Assembly (NCBI RefSeq): GCF_900114065.1
Contig: NZ_FORS01000003.1
Coordinates: 124,001 to 188,000, forward strand
Source of the DNA: Stutzerimonas kunmingensis
GTDB taxonomy: Bacteria > Pseudomonadota > Gammaproteobacteria > Pseudomonadales > Pseudomonadaceae
Direction of reading: 5' to 3'
DNA length: 64,000 nt
The position numbers were made by a program, and so were the translations under genes. Shown here piece after piece: positions 26,914 through 36,049 of the stretch. Numbering within the stretch: the stretch's first letter is position 1; each line of letters opens with the position of its first letter. Under the pieces are notes generated by a model. That model did no database searches. It was given only the letters and a program-made list of their open reading frames with translations, and was not told the DNA's origin.

Positions 26914-27143
26914 GGGCCTTATGGGGTGGGCATCCTAGACGGGGGGTATGTGTCGTTCAAGGCGAGAAGTGTGATCTCCGTTGCAGCTGGGAATATTAAC
27001 CAGCTGGCGACGGAACTAATTCAAAACGGGCGATTAAGTTGCCCTTGTATAACAAGTTACTTCGTAGGAAATATGCCGGTTGCTTGTAAGAGAATACTTA
27101 CGTGCAACTTTCTACCCGGTCACAGAATTGGGGGCGATTAATG

Positions 27144-28046
27144 TTATAGGCCGCTGGAAGTTGCCGATATGGACACAGCCAGGGTGTGGCGCTGACCCGG
27201 CTGGAGCACCACCGCGTCGTCCAGCACATTGGCCGTCTCGATGCACAGCATCCGCTGCCAGGCATCGTCGGCGAAGCTCGTCAGGCGCTGCGCCTTGTCG
27301 ATCCACGGATTCCACAACACGGCGGACATCGAACCGCTGGTGGTCAATCGGATGCGCCGCTGCCACGCCGGATCGACAAGATTCAAGGTGGCCGGCAGCT
27401 GCTGGTAGACACGATCGGTTTCGCCGCTGAAATGCAGGTCGTCCTGTTGCTGGCATTCTTTCCAGTCCAGCAGGGTGTCGATGTACGGGCAGCCGGCGAG
27501 GCCCTCCACACGCACCTGATGGATGTCGCTGATAGCGAAGTAGGTGTGGAGCGCTTGGCTGATGCTGACGGCTACGCTGCCGTTGTTGCGGCTGCTGAGT
27601 GTCAGTTGGAGATCGTCGGCGAGGCGCACATGCAGAGTCAGTTCGACCTGATGAGGCCAGCCCGGTAGTTCGCCGATTGCTTGCGGACAATGGAGTTCGA
27701 GAATGGCAACGTCGTCTTCGCTGCGCTGTTCGCGCAACTGCCAGGGCAGCGTGCGTACCAGGCCATGGAAAGGTGCGGGTTGTTCGCCGTGATAGCTCGC
27801 CTGCACGGCCTGCGGGTTGCGCGCCAGGTCGCCGAACCACGGCCAGCAGATCGGCACGCCGCCGCGTACCGACTGACCCTGGTGGAAGGCTGCCTCTTCG
27901 CTGAGCCAGATGATCGGTGGTGCGTCGCCCTGGCGATAGCTGAGGATCTGCGCGCCCTGTTCGGCGATCAGCAGTTCGTCCTCGCCGCGGCGGACTCGCC
28001 AGACGGCGAGCTGGTCCATTTCGATGCGTTGGATATCGACAGGCAT
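27144..28046 (-). CDS. D-hexose-6-phosphate mutarotase (aldose 1-epimerase family, YeaD-like)
   Basis: The 300-residue protein fits the glucose-6-phosphate 1-epimerase branch of the aldose-epimerase superfamily, with GAQILSYRQGDAPPIIWLSE (about residues 32-52), GGVPICWPWFGDL (about 68-80) and the catalytic His region ISQALHTYFAISDI. It interconverts alpha and beta anomers of hexose 6-phosphates. The ATG at 28046 begins MPVDIQRIEMDQL; an in-frame extension upstream is not conserved in type. It is probably monocistronic, between the T6SS locus and an ABC transporter. Confidence 0.85.
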   Translation of the reverse strand: MPVDIQRIEMDQLAVWRVRRGEDELLIAEQGAQILSYRQGDAPPIIWLSEEAAFHQGQSVRGGVPICWPWFGDLARNPQAVQASYHGEQPAPFHGLVRTLPWQLREQRSEDDVAILELHCPQAIGELPGWPHQVELTLHVRLADDLQLTLSSRNNGSVAVSISQALHTYFAISDIHQVRVEGLAGCPYIDTLLDWKECQQQDDLHFSGETDRVYQQLPATLNLVDPAWQRRIRLTTSGSMSAVLWNPWIDKAQRLTSFADDAWQRMLCIETANVLDDAVVLQPGQRHTLAVSISATSSGL

Positions 28047-28151
28047 GGGCAATCTCGTGATGGGCTCGGGTTTGCGTCTGACAACGGTCGCAAGGCGGGA
28101 TTTCATCCGCCTCCGGGCGTGGGGTAAATGTTGCTTACATCCAACGTGGCT

Positions 28152-28200
28152 CCGTTCGGTGGATCGCCATGGTGGATCGCCGACGCGAGATCCACCCTAG
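28152..28200. repeat. REP-like GGTGGATC / GATCCACCCTA element
   Basis: CGGTGGATCGCC occurs at about 28158, a second GGTGGATCGCC follows at about 28171, and GATCCACCCTAG closes the element at about 28190-28201. Arms GGTGGATC and GATCCACC are perfect complements. The same arms occur at 47944-47976. It sits downstream of the permease gene and upstream of the mutarotase gene and may end or stabilise transcripts. Confidence 0.65.
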
Positions 28201-28213
28201 AAGCCAGCGCGGT

Positions 28214-28903
28214 TCAGCGACCCTGGCAGGCGTCGACCCGCAGCCAGCGTTCCAGCAGCTTGAAGCCCTGCATCAGGATGAAGGCGATCAGCAGGTAGAT
28301 CAGGCCGGCGGTGAGGAACATTTCCTCATGCAGGTAGGTGCGCGCGGCGATCTTGCGTGCCATGCCAGTCAGTTCCAGCAGCGTGATGGTGCTGGCCAGG
28401 GCGCTGGCCTTGAGCATCAGGATCACTTCGTTGCTGTAGGCCGGCAGGCCGATGCGTGTTGCACGCGGCAGGATGATGTGCAGCAGCGCCTGCGCGCGTG
28501 ACATGCCCAGCGCCCGTGCGGCTTCGACTTCACCCGGCGGCACGTTCTGGATCGCGCCGCGGATGATCTCGGCGATATAGGCGGCGGTGTGCAGCGTCAT
28601 GGTGATGATCGCGCACCAGTACGGGTCACGCAGGTACGGCCAGAGTGCGCTTTGGCGCACCACCTCGAACTGCGCCATGCCGTAGTAGACCAGAAACAGT
28701 TGCACCAGCAGCGGTGTGCCACGGAAGAAGAAGATGTAGCCATAGGGCAGCGCGCGTATGGCCAACAGGCGGGAGGAGCGGGCAATGCCCAGCGGCACGG
28801 CGAGGATCAGCCCGGCGACGACTGAAACGCCGACCAGTTGCAGCGTCAGCCAGGCGCCTTCGATGAAACTCGGCAGCCACTTGATGAATATTTCCCAGGT
28901 CAT
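28214..28903 (-). CDS. hisM: Basic amino acid ABC transporter permease (HisM type)
   Basis: The 229-residue membrane protein has the binding-protein-dependent transport EAA motif (IIRGAIQNVPPGEVEAARAL, then GMSRAQALLHIILPRA) near residues 130-165 and about five transmembrane helices. The text FFRGTPLLVQLFLVYYGMAQ is typical of HisM/ArtM permeases for arginine, lysine, ornithine or histidine. It overlaps the upstream permease gene by 4 bases, fixing the start at 28903. Confidence 0.9.
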   Translation of the reverse strand: MTWEIFIKWLPSFIEGAWLTLQLVGVSVVAGLILAVPLGIARSSRLLAIRALPYGYIFFFRGTPLLVQLFLVYYGMAQFEVVRQSALWPYLRDPYWCAIITMTLHTAAYIAEIIRGAIQNVPPGEVEAARALGMSRAQALLHIILPRATRIGLPAYSNEVILMLKASALASTITLLELTGMARKIAARTYLHEEMFLTAGLIYLLIAFILMQGFKLLERWLRVDACQGR

Positions 28904-29595
28904 GCTGCGCTCCGCACGAAGCCGCGGCCGGCACGTTTTTCGAGGAAGTGCATGCCGATCATGGCGACGATGGTCAGGCACAGGTAGATGAAGGCCGCGA
29001 CCAGGAAGAAGGTGAAAGGCTCCTTGCTGGCGGTCACGGCGATCTGCGAGCGGCGCATGATCTCTTCCAGGCCGATGACGGATACCAGTGCCGTGTCCTT
29101 CATCAGGATCATGAACAGATTGCCCAGACCCGGCAGCGCCAGGCGCCACATCTGCGGCAGGATCAGCCGCGTGAAGATCCGCCGCTTGCCCAGCCCCAGG
29201 GCCAGGCCAGCCTCACGGTGTCCCTTGGGAATGGCCAGCAGCGCCCCGCGGAAAACTTCGGTGGCGTAGGCGCCGAAGCACAAACCAAGGGCGATGGTGC
29301 CGGCGGCGAACGGGCTGAGGGCCAGGTTCTCGATGCCGAACAGCTCGCCGATGCCGCGAATCAGGCTGATGGTGCCGAAATAGATCAGCAACACCCAGAG
29401 CAGTTCGGGTACGCCGCGCACGATGGTCGAGTAGGTGCCGCCGAGCCAGCGCAGCGCGCTGTAGGGCGAGGTCTTGGCGAGAGCGCCGAGCAGACCGAGC
29501 ACCAGCCCCAGCGCCAGGGAGGTGAGGGCCAGTTGGATGGTCATCCAGGTGCCGGCGATAAGCGCCGGACCGAATCCGTGAAGGTCGGGAATCAT
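28900..29595 (-). CDS. hisQ: Basic amino acid ABC transporter permease (HisQ type)
   Basis: The 231-residue membrane protein begins MIPDLHGFGPALIAGTWMTI and shows the permease motifs YSTIVRGVPELLWVLLIYFG and the EAA loop VFRGALLAIPKGHREAGLAL. It should pair with the HisM-type product to form the channel. It follows the binding-protein gene after a 63-base spacer that contains a strong hairpin, which could lower permease expression relative to the binding protein. Confidence 0.9.
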   Translation of the reverse strand: MIPDLHGFGPALIAGTWMTIQLALTSLALGLVLGLLGALAKTSPYSALRWLGGTYSTIVRGVPELLWVLLIYFGTISLIRGIGELFGIENLALSPFAAGTIALGLCFGAYATEVFRGALLAIPKGHREAGLALGLGKRRIFTRLILPQMWRLALPGLGNLFMILMKDTALVSVIGLEEIMRRSQIAVTASKEPFTFFLVAAFIYLCLTIVAMIGMHFLEKRAGRGFVRSAA

Positions 29596-29611
29596 AGAAA
29601 CTCAAACACCG

Positions 29612-29645
29612 AAGCCCGGTCGGCCAGTTTCAGGCGACCGGGCTT
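29612..29645 (-). terminator. Strong hairpin between binding-protein and permease genes (attenuator or mRNA stabiliser)
   Basis: AAGCCCGGTCG (29612-29622) and CGACCGGGCTT (29635-29645) form a perfect 11-base-pair stem with a 12-base loop. No long U-tract follows on the minus strand, so partial termination or 3' end protection of the binding-protein mRNA is more likely than full termination. Such spacers are known in histidine-type transport operons. Confidence 0.7.
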
Positions 29646-29658
29646 CGGCTCGGTTGGA

Positions 29659-30414
29659 TCAGTAAATGCTGAACGGGAAGTACTTGTCGTTGATCTGCTT
29701 GTAGGTGCCGTCAGCGATGATCTCGGCCAGCGCCTTGTTCAGCTTCTCACGCAGCTCGTCGTTGCCCTTGCGCACGGCGATGGCGATCTTGTCGTCATCG
29801 AATACCGGCTCGCCCTTGAACTCGAAGCCCTTGCCAGCATCGCTCTTGAGCCATTCCCACTGCACGAAGGTGTCGGCCAGGATGCCGTCGACGCGGCCGG
29901 AGGCCAGGTCCAGGTAAGCGTTTTCCTGGGTGTCGTAGAGCTTGATGTCGACCACACCGTCCAGGTTGTCTTCCAGCCAGGTACCGGCGATGGTCGCGCG
30001 CTGGGCGCCGATGACCTTGCCGTCCAGATAGTCCTTGTCGGTCTTGAAGTCGGTGGACTTGGGTGCCACGAACTGCAGTTTGTTGGTGTAGTAGTGGTCG
30101 GTGAAATCGACGGCGTTCTTGCGCTCTTCGGTCACCGACATCGAGGCGGCAAGGAAGTCGAACTTGCCGGCATTCAGCGCCGGGATGATGCCGTCCCAGT
30201 CCGAGGTGACCACTTCGCATTCGGTTTGCATCTTGGCGCAGAGGGCGTGGGCGATGTCGAGGTCGAAACCGACCACCTTGCCGCTGGCATCGATCAGGTT
30301 GAAGGGCGGGTAGGCGCCTTCGGTACCAATCCGTAGTTTTTCCGCGGCGAATGCCTGGGTGCCGATGATCAACGATGCAGCAGCGGTCAGCAGGATCTTC
30401 TTATAGCTCTTCAT
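29659..30414 (-). CDS. Periplasmic lysine/arginine/ornithine/histidine-binding protein (HisJ/ArgT type)
   Basis: The 251-residue protein has a Sec signal peptide (residues about 1-22, cleavage after QAFA) and the SBP_bac_3 fold: LRIGTEGAYPPFNLIDASGK, VGFDLDIAHALCAKMQTECE, VTSDWDGIIPALNAGKFDFL and AASMSVTEERKNAVDFTDHY. Those text blocks are those of basic-amino-acid binding proteins. The ATG at 30414, with GGAG 10 bases upstream, is preferred to an in-frame ATG at 30429. It delivers substrate to the adjacent HisQ/HisM permease. Confidence 0.92.
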   Translation of the reverse strand: MKSYKKILLTAAASLIIGTQAFAAEKLRIGTEGAYPPFNLIDASGKVVGFDLDIAHALCAKMQTECEVVTSDWDGIIPALNAGKFDFLAASMSVTEERKNAVDFTDHYYTNKLQFVAPKSTDFKTDKDYLDGKVIGAQRATIAGTWLEDNLDGVVDIKLYDTQENAYLDLASGRVDGILADTFVQWEWLKSDAGKGFEFKGEPVFDDDKIAIAVRKGNDELREKLNKALAEIIADGTYKQINDKYFPFSIY

Positions 30415-30428
30415 GCGGTGTTGCTCCA

Positions 30429-31202
30429 TTAGCGATGGCTGGACATGAATTGTTTACAGCGCGCCGATTGAGGATTGTCAAATACCTGCTCGGGCGTTCC
30501 TTGCTCCTCGACCAGACCCTGGTGGAGGAATACCACTTCGCTGGATACCTGCTTGGCGAAATTCATCTCATGGGTGACGAGCAGCATGGTGCGGCCTTCT
30601 TCGGCGAGCGACCGGATCACTGCAAGCACTTCTTGTACCATTTCCGGATCGAGCGCCGAGGTGGGCTCGTCGAACAGGATCACCTTGGGCTGCATCGCCA
30701 GCGTCCGCGCAATGGCCGCGCGCTGCTGTTGACCGCCGGACAGCTGGTTGGGATAGACGTGGCGCTTGTCGGCGATACCGACCTTGGCCAACAGCGCCTC
30801 TGCCACCTCGGTGGCTTCGGCCTTGCTCTGACCGAGCACGCGGCGCGGTGCCTCGATGATGTTGTCGAGGATGGTCATGTGCGGCCAGAGGTTGAAGTTC
30901 TGGAACACGAAACCCAGTTCGCTGCGAATCCGATTGAGCTGCTTGCCGTCGGCGGCGACCAGGTCGCCCTGCTTGTCGCGCTTGAGCTTGAGCTGCTCGC
31001 CGGCCACCAGAATCTCGCCCTCATGGGGGTTTTCCAGCAGGTTGATGCAGCGCAGAAAGGTGGATTTTCCGGAGCCTGAAGAGCCGAGGATGGAAATCAC
31101 ATCGCCATCGCGGGCGGTCAGCGAAATGCCTTTGAGAACTTCCAGATCGCCGTAGCGCTTGTGCAGGTTGCGGATTTCCAGTGCAGGGATGGCCTCGGCC
31201 AT
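30429..31202 (-). CDS. hisP: Basic amino acid ABC transporter ATP-binding protein (HisP type)
   Basis: The 257-residue ATPase has Walker [19 protein letters not shown] (near residue 39), the signature [18 protein letters not shown], Walker [15 protein letters not shown] and the switch His in [10 protein letters not shown]. It powers import through the permease pair. It is the first gene of a four-gene leftward operon (ATPase, binding protein, HisQ, HisM). Confidence 0.94.
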   Translation of the reverse strand: MAEAIPALEIRNLHKRYGDLEVLKGISLTARDGDVISILGSSGSGKSTFLRCINLLENPHEGEILVAGEQLKLKRDKQGDLVAADGKQLNRIRSELGFVFQNFNLWPHMTILDNIIEAPRRVLGQSKAEATEVAEALLAKVGIADKRHVYPNQLSGGQQQRAAIARTLAMQPKVILFDEPTSALDPEMVQEVLAVIRSLAEEGRTMLLVTHEMNFAKQVSSEVVFLHQGLVEEQGTPEQVFDNPQSARCKQFMSSHR

Positions 31203-31491
31203 GAGGGGTCCTCTTACAGACCGGCGAAGGCCGCCATGGTCTAGATATCTGATGGTGCGCTCCGCGCGAACTGCTCGCCGTCCTGGCGAGGCGCAAACCT
31301 AGCATGCGATGCGGCATGCGCCAAGCGCGATGCGGCGTTGAGCGGTGTGACCAATCGGTCACGTTTCGCTGCCCGCCGATGCGCCCCTATCTATATAGAT
31401 GAAATCGGCGCTGTACGCGCAGGCACACTCCGGTGCCTTGCGTAAACGGCAGGCTCGGTCCGCTTCCGTGCGGCCCGAAGCGGCCACGGTC

Positions 31492-33549
31492 TCAGCTCGC
31501 TTCCGGCTTGGGCGTGTTTTGGTCGTCGGAGAGCATTTCGTCGTGCTCGGCCATCTTCCACGGCAAGCTGCCCGGCGAGATGTGCAGGAAGTGCAGGTAC
31601 TTTTCGAACTGGTCGAGTATGTCGCTGATGATGTCCGCCTGGTCGTATCCGTAGACGTCGTAATGCTGGCCGCCGCGGCGCAGGAACACCTCGGCACGGT
31701 AGTACTGCTCGTCGGCCTCCGGCCCTTCGGTCAGCGCGAACGCCGGCATGGCGTAACCGACCGCACGGATCTCGTAGATGAAGTCCACCTGGTCGTCCTT
31801 GATGACCTCCAGGTAGAGCCGCGAGTGGGCTTCATCGGTGTGCACTTCGGCAGCCCATTCCTGACCACTGAGTTCGCGCTGCACGCGGCGCATCGCCTTG
31901 AGCACCGTGGTGTTCATGAAGTCGTCGACCTCTTCCCTGCTGGGAAAGCTGACCATCCCCGCCAGGCGCTTCTTCCACAGGCCGGGACCGGCGTTGCTCG
32001 CCAGCCGGCTGCCCTGCATGTGGCTTTGCAGGCTGGTTTCGTGGTGGCCTTCGATCACCAGAGCGCGCCACATGCCCAGCGCGGCGATCATCATGATGAT
32101 TGCGAAGGGCAGCGCGCTGGCGATGGTCATCGTCTGCAGCGCGCTGAGGCCGCCGGCGAGGAGCAGGGCGGACGCAACTACGCCCTCGATGCTGGCCCAG
32201 AACACACGCTGCCAGACCGGCGTGTGCAGCGCGCCGCCGGCGGCCAGCGAGTCGATGACCAGGGAGCCGGAGTCCGACGAGGTAACGAAGAAGGTGATGA
32301 TCAGAACCACCGCCAGGAACGAGGCTATGGACGTCATCGGTAGCAGTTCGAACAGTTTGAACAGCGCGATGGCGTTGTCCGCCTGCACATCCGAGATCAG
32401 CGAGGTGTAGCCTTCGACCATGATCATGTGCAGCGCAGTGTCGCCGAATACCGAAAACCAGAGGAAGGTGAAGATGGTCGGCACGAACATCACGCCGAAG
32501 ACGAACTGGCGAATGGTCCTGCCGCGGCTGATCTTGGCGATAAACAGGCCGACGAAGGGCGACCAGGCGATGGTCCATCCAAAGATGAACAGCGTCCAGT
32601 TGCCGATCCAGTCGCTGCGGCTGTAGGCCTGCAGGTTGAAGGTGCGCTCGATGATGTTGTTCAGATAGCTGCCGGTGTTCTGCAGAAACGTTTCGAGGAT
32701 GAAAATGCTAGGCCCGACCAGAAACACGAAGAGCATCAGGCCGATCGCCAGGATCATGTTCAACAGCGACAGGTTTTTCACGCCCTTGTCGAGGCCGGCG
32801 ACCACCGAGCAGATCGCCAGGCCGGTGATGATCGCGATGGCGATGATCTGCACGTTGATGCTGATCGGTATCGACGGCCAGAGGTAGTTGATGCCCGCGT
32901 TGATCTGGGTGACGGACAGGCCCAGCGTTGTGGCGATGCCGAACAGCGTGCCGAGAATCGCGAAGACATCCACCACATGGCCGATCGGCCCGTAGATGCG
33001 TTCGCCGATGATCGGGTACAGCGCCGAGCGCATCGACAGCGGCAGGCCGTGGCGGAACGAGAAGTACGCCAGCACCAGACCGGTCAGTCCGTAGATGGCC
33101 CAGATATGAAAGCCCCAGTGGAAGAAGGCGATCTGCATGGCCTGCTTGGCCGCATCGACGGTTTCCCCCGCACCGGCGGGCGGCGAGGCGTAGTGCAGTA
33201 CGGGTTCGGCCACGCCGAAGAACAGCAGGGCAATGCCGTAGCCGGCGGAAAAGAGCATGGCGAACCAGGCCGGGAAGCTGTACTGCGGCTCGGCGTGGTC
33301 CGGGCCCAGCTTGATGCTGCCCCAGGGCGTCATCGCGATGCCGACGATGAACACCAGGAAAAAGGCTACCGAGAGCATGTAGAACCAGCCGAAGTTGGTC
33401 GTGATGAACGCCAGCGTCGAGCTGAACACCTCACCGGCCAGCTCCGGATTGCTGATGGTCCCGATCACCAGCAGCAGCGTGACGATCACGGCTGGAATGA
33501 ACACGGGGAACAGGATGATGGCCTTGGGCATTTTCTTGGCGGCGTCCAT
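31492..33549 (-). CDS. betT: BCCT-family transporter, probable choline carrier (BetT-like)
   Basis: The 685-residue protein has about twelve transmembrane helices in residues 10-510 and the BCCT signature region HWGFHIWAIYGLTGLVLAYF then SFRHGLPLSMRSALYPIIGE near residues 145-180. A long hydrophilic C-terminal extension of about 160 residues (from FPSREEVDDFMNTTVLKAMR) is typical of BetT-type carriers and senses osmotic state. It imports choline or a related betaine by ion symport. No betA, betB or betI gene lies nearby, so oxidation to betaine must be encoded elsewhere. Confidence 0.85.
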   Translation of the reverse strand: MDAAKKMPKAIILFPVFIPAVIVTLLLVIGTISNPELAGEVFSSTLAFITTNFGWFYMLSVAFFLVFIVGIAMTPWGSIKLGPDHAEPQYSFPAWFAMLFSAGYGIALLFFGVAEPVLHYASPPAGAGETVDAAKQAMQIAFFHWGFHIWAIYGLTGLVLAYFSFRHGLPLSMRSALYPIIGERIYGPIGHVVDVFAILGTLFGIATTLGLSVTQINAGINYLWPSIPISINVQIIAIAIITGLAICSVVAGLDKGVKNLSLLNMILAIGLMLFVFLVGPSIFILETFLQNTGSYLNNIIERTFNLQAYSRSDWIGNWTLFIFGWTIAWSPFVGLFIAKISRGRTIRQFVFGVMFVPTIFTFLWFSVFGDTALHMIMVEGYTSLISDVQADNAIALFKLFELLPMTSIASFLAVVLIITFFVTSSDSGSLVIDSLAAGGALHTPVWQRVFWASIEGVVASALLLAGGLSALQTMTIASALPFAIIMMIAALGMWRALVIEGHHETSLQSHMQGSRLASNAGPGLWKKRLAGMVSFPSREEVDDFMNTTVLKAMRRVQRELSGQEWAAEVHTDEAHSRLYLEVIKDDQVDFIYEIRAVGYAMPAFALTEGPEADEQYYRAEVFLRRGGQHYDVYGYDQADIISDILDQFEKYLHFLHISPGSLPWKMAEHDEMLSDDQNTPKPEAS

Positions 33550-33705
33550 GGGCGGTCAGCCTCCCTTTGCGAATGGGTGATGAGCGGGATGTACGCGGCG
33601 AAACCTCCGGAGAGCCCGAACGCTGCCTCTGGGGTAGACGGTCCGAAGCGCCGAATGATTCAGCGAAAAGATGGGTTGGGTGTCGATTGATCTATAGCGC
33701 CGGTG

Positions 33706-34473
33706 CTAGAACGCGGGCTCCAGGCCATGGCGCCGTAGAATGGCCGCAACGCTGCCGTCGGCGATCAGCGCTTCGAGCGCGTCGTTGAAACGTTCGAATT
33801 CGGCTTCGCTGACCGCGGCGCGGGAAAGGCCGATCGCGTAGGAAACTCGTTGCAGCTCACCCGCCTCGTGAATGTCGGAATGCCCCTCCTGATCGATCAG
33901 GTGCCAGGCGACGTCCTGATTGACCACGGCGACGCCCTGTTCGCCGAACCTGCCGGCCTCCAGCATGCGCAGCAGCCGCCGGTTATCCGCCTCCAGGATC
34001 AGCGTCACGTCGCCGACCTCGGCCAGATGCTGGCCGAGCACGAAGGAGGTTCCGGAGGGCCCGTACACGGCGACGCTGCGTCCGGCCAGGTCCTCGGGGC
34101 GATGGAAGACGAAGCGGCTCGCCGAACGCGCATAGACCCCATAGCGGGAGGTGACCAGCATGCGAGTGAGGTGAAACGCGCGCTCGCGATCCGGTGAGCG
34201 GATCACGGTGAAGATCCCCTGCGCTTCACCGTCCTCGGCCAGCGCCAGTGCGCGTCGCCAGGGCAGCAGCTGCACCGGACAGTCGATCCGAAGTCGCGCG
34301 CAGACGGCTGCAACGATCTCGACGAAAGGCCCGGCTGCACGGTCCTCGGTGCCGGTGGCCGTCGTGGCATAGCTGAACGGCGGGAAGTCCTCGGTGACGA
34401 AGCGCAGCTCATCGGCTTGGCAATTGCCCATGAGTGCCAGGCCGACGACTATCGCAATCCATCGAGAGGGCAT
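33706..34473 (-). CDS. Orphan periplasmic substrate-binding protein (SBP_bac_3 type), paralogue 1
   Basis: The 255-residue protein has a signal peptide (residues about 1-19, ending GNCQA) and a type 3 periplasmic binding fold: LRFVTEDFPPFSYAT, GPFVEIVAAVCARLRIDCPV, TRMLVTSRYGVYARSASRFV and AVYGPSGTSFVLGQHLAEVG. The end RRHGLEPAF matches the paralogue at 35270 closely. No permease or ATPase gene adjoins, so it may feed a remote transporter or act as a sensor partner. The start at 34473 directly precedes the signal peptide and has GGAG upstream. Confidence 0.8.
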   Translation of the reverse strand: MPSRWIAIVVGLALMGNCQADELRFVTEDFPPFSYATTATGTEDRAAGPFVEIVAAVCARLRIDCPVQLLPWRRALALAEDGEAQGIFTVIRSPDRERAFHLTRMLVTSRYGVYARSASRFVFHRPEDLAGRSVAVYGPSGTSFVLGQHLAEVGDVTLILEADNRRLLRMLEAGRFGEQGVAVVNQDVAWHLIDQEGHSDIHEAGELQRVSYAIGLSRAAVSEAEFERFNDALEALIADGSVAAILRRHGLEPAF

Positions 34474-34628
34474 GCTGCAAGCTCCAGGCGATCGGCAGAG
34501 CGGCAATACGCTCCACGCCCTTGCAGGCTAGCGTGTCGCCGTCCGCGGCGCGACCCCCGAATCAGGGTAGCCAGCGCAGCAGGCCGGACTTCCTGGCGAG
34601 TGGCGTCGATCGATGCGAGCCCCCCGGG

Positions 34629-35120
34629 CTAGCGGCTCTTGCGCATCTGCGCGCGCCATTCCCATGGCGGTTGCTGTTCGGTCTTGTGCAATGACCACAG
34701 GCCGCGCCGGAACTCGCGGGCGACCGCCTCCAGATCGAGCAGCGAGCGGTCGTCAAGGTGACCGCGATACGCCCAGGCCGTGCCAGACCTGACCATCTCC
34801 GAATTGACGTCGATGTTGCCAACGCCGACTCGCGCCAGGGTCCGTCCCAGGTCATCGCGGCCCTTGACTACGAGCGTCACGTTCTTACCGAAGATGTGGT
34901 CGGAGAGCGCTTGCCGGGCCTGGCTGCCGTAGGGTTGCTTGAGCTCCGGGGTGTCGATTTCCGCCAGCCGGACCCTGAACCGTTCACCCACGTTGGTCCG
35001 GCAGCTGAAGGTGTTGCCATCGGCGATGCCGATCACCCGGCAGTCGAACGATTCGGCAGAGGCAGGCATGGCAGTTATGAGCAGGGCGGCAAGCAGGTAG
35101 CGCAGCATGAGGGCATCCAT
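34629..35120 (-). CDS. Secreted thermonuclease-family (SNase-like) nuclease
   Basis: The 163-residue protein has a signal peptide (cleavage after PASA near residue 22) and a staphylococcal-nuclease fold: VIGIADGNTFSCRTNVGERF, VRLAEIDTPELKQPYGSQAR and DDLGRTLARVGVGNIDVNSE. The catalytic Arg/Glu positions (R in VRLAEID, E in DTPELK, R in GRTLARV) are present. It probably degrades nucleic acids in the periplasm or outside the cell. A second ATG at 35108 is an equally good start. It sits between two paralogous binding-protein genes on the same strand. Confidence 0.82.
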   Translation of the reverse strand: MDALMLRYLLAALLITAMPASAESFDCRVIGIADGNTFSCRTNVGERFRVRLAEIDTPELKQPYGSQARQALSDHIFGKNVTLVVKGRDDLGRTLARVGVGNIDVNSEMVRSGTAWAYRGHLDDRSLLDLEAVAREFRRGLWSLHKTEQQPPWEWRAQMRKSR

Positions 35121-35269
35121 GCGGTTCGGGGCGGGCGAGGGTAACAGGCTGGTCGCTGCCCTGATCGGCGCCAGGTCTCAGATGAACCGTCAGCGTTGGC
35201 GAAATGGCGGCCGATCACGCATGGCGAGAAATACGCCGAACCGCCGCCTTGCCATGGCGCGCGTAACGC

Positions 35270-36049
35270 TCAGAAGGCGGCTTCGAGTTGGTGCCGGCGC
35301 AGGATCTTCGGCACCGTGCCATCGGCTATTGCCGCGTCCAGCGCCTGCTCGAACGCTTCGAACTGTGCCGCGCTCACCGTCTTGCGCGAAAGACCGATGC
35401 CATAGCTGATCGGGCCCATTTCGCCAGCCTCGCGCACATCGGCAAGTCGCTCTTCCTCGATCAGGTGCCAGGCAACATCCTGATTGAGCACCGCCAGGCC
35501 GTCCACACCGAAGCGCCCGGACTGCAGCATGCGCAGCAGTCGGCGATTGTCGGTAGTCAGGTGCAGGCGTACGTCGGGCACCGACTTGAGGCGCTCGGAC
35601 AGCACGTAAGAGGTGCCGGATGGGCCATAGACGCCAACCAGCCGGCCCGCCACATCACCTGGTTGGTTGAAGACGAAGCTGCTCTCGGCCTGGGCGAAAA
35701 CACTGTAGCGAGAAGTGACCAGCATCCGGCTGATGTGGAACATCTGCTCGCGCTGCGGTGAAGGTGTCAGTGTGAATATTCCGTCCACCTGCCCCTGTTC
35801 GGCTAGGCGGAATGCGCGCTGCCAGGGATACAGGGTGATCGTGCATTGGTGCTGCAAGCGTGCGCAGATCGCATGTACCACCTCTACAAACGGGCCGGCC
35901 GCACCAACGCCTGCGGTTTCGCTGGCCGGGGCGTCAGCCGGATAGGTGAACGGCGGGAAGTCTTCGGTCACGAAACGCCACTGCGCCGCGCCGGCCGGGG
36001 CGGCGTTCGACAACAGCCATATCAGCAGAATCGAGAGAATCCTGTGCAC
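35270..36049 (-). CDS. Orphan periplasmic substrate-binding protein (SBP_bac_3 type), paralogue 2
   Basis: The 259-residue protein has a signal peptide (residues about 1-20, ending PAGA) and the fold WRFVTEDFPPFTYPADAP, GPFVEVVHAICARLQHQCTI, SRMLVTSRYSVFAQAESSFV and GVYGPSGTSYVLSERLKSV. It aligns along its whole length with the protein at 33706, so the two arose by duplication. I choose GTG 36049, 7 bases after AAGGAG, instead of an upstream ATG whose added residues are not signal-like. The ribosome-binding site lies in a 17-base tandem duplication. No transporter partner is adjacent. Confidence 0.78.
   Translation of the reverse strand: MHRILSILLIWLLSNAAPAGAAQWRFVTEDFPPFTYPADAPASETAGVGAAGPFVEVVHAICARLQHQCTITLYPWQRAFRLAEQGQVDGIFTLTPSPQREQMFHISRMLVTSRYSVFAQAESSFVFNQPGDVAGRLVGVYGPSGTSYVLSERLKSVPDVRLHLTTDNRRLLRMLQSGRFGVDGLAVLNQDVAWHLIEEERLADVREAGEMGPISYGIGLSRKTVSAAQFEAFEQALDAAIADGTVPKILRRHQLEAAF

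Larger units (their letters stand above)
26785..27143. other. Gene-free intergenic region upstream of tssA
   Basis: These 359 bases hold no convincing gene. The part nearest tssA contains two dyads (26871-26913). Between them and tssA, on the minus strand, TTGGCGGCATGTTTCA (26846-26831) resembles the -24 half of a sigma-54 promoter, but its -12 half lacks the expected GC. The part 26914-27143 is poorer in G+C than its surroundings and shows nothing I can name. Confidence 0.6.
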
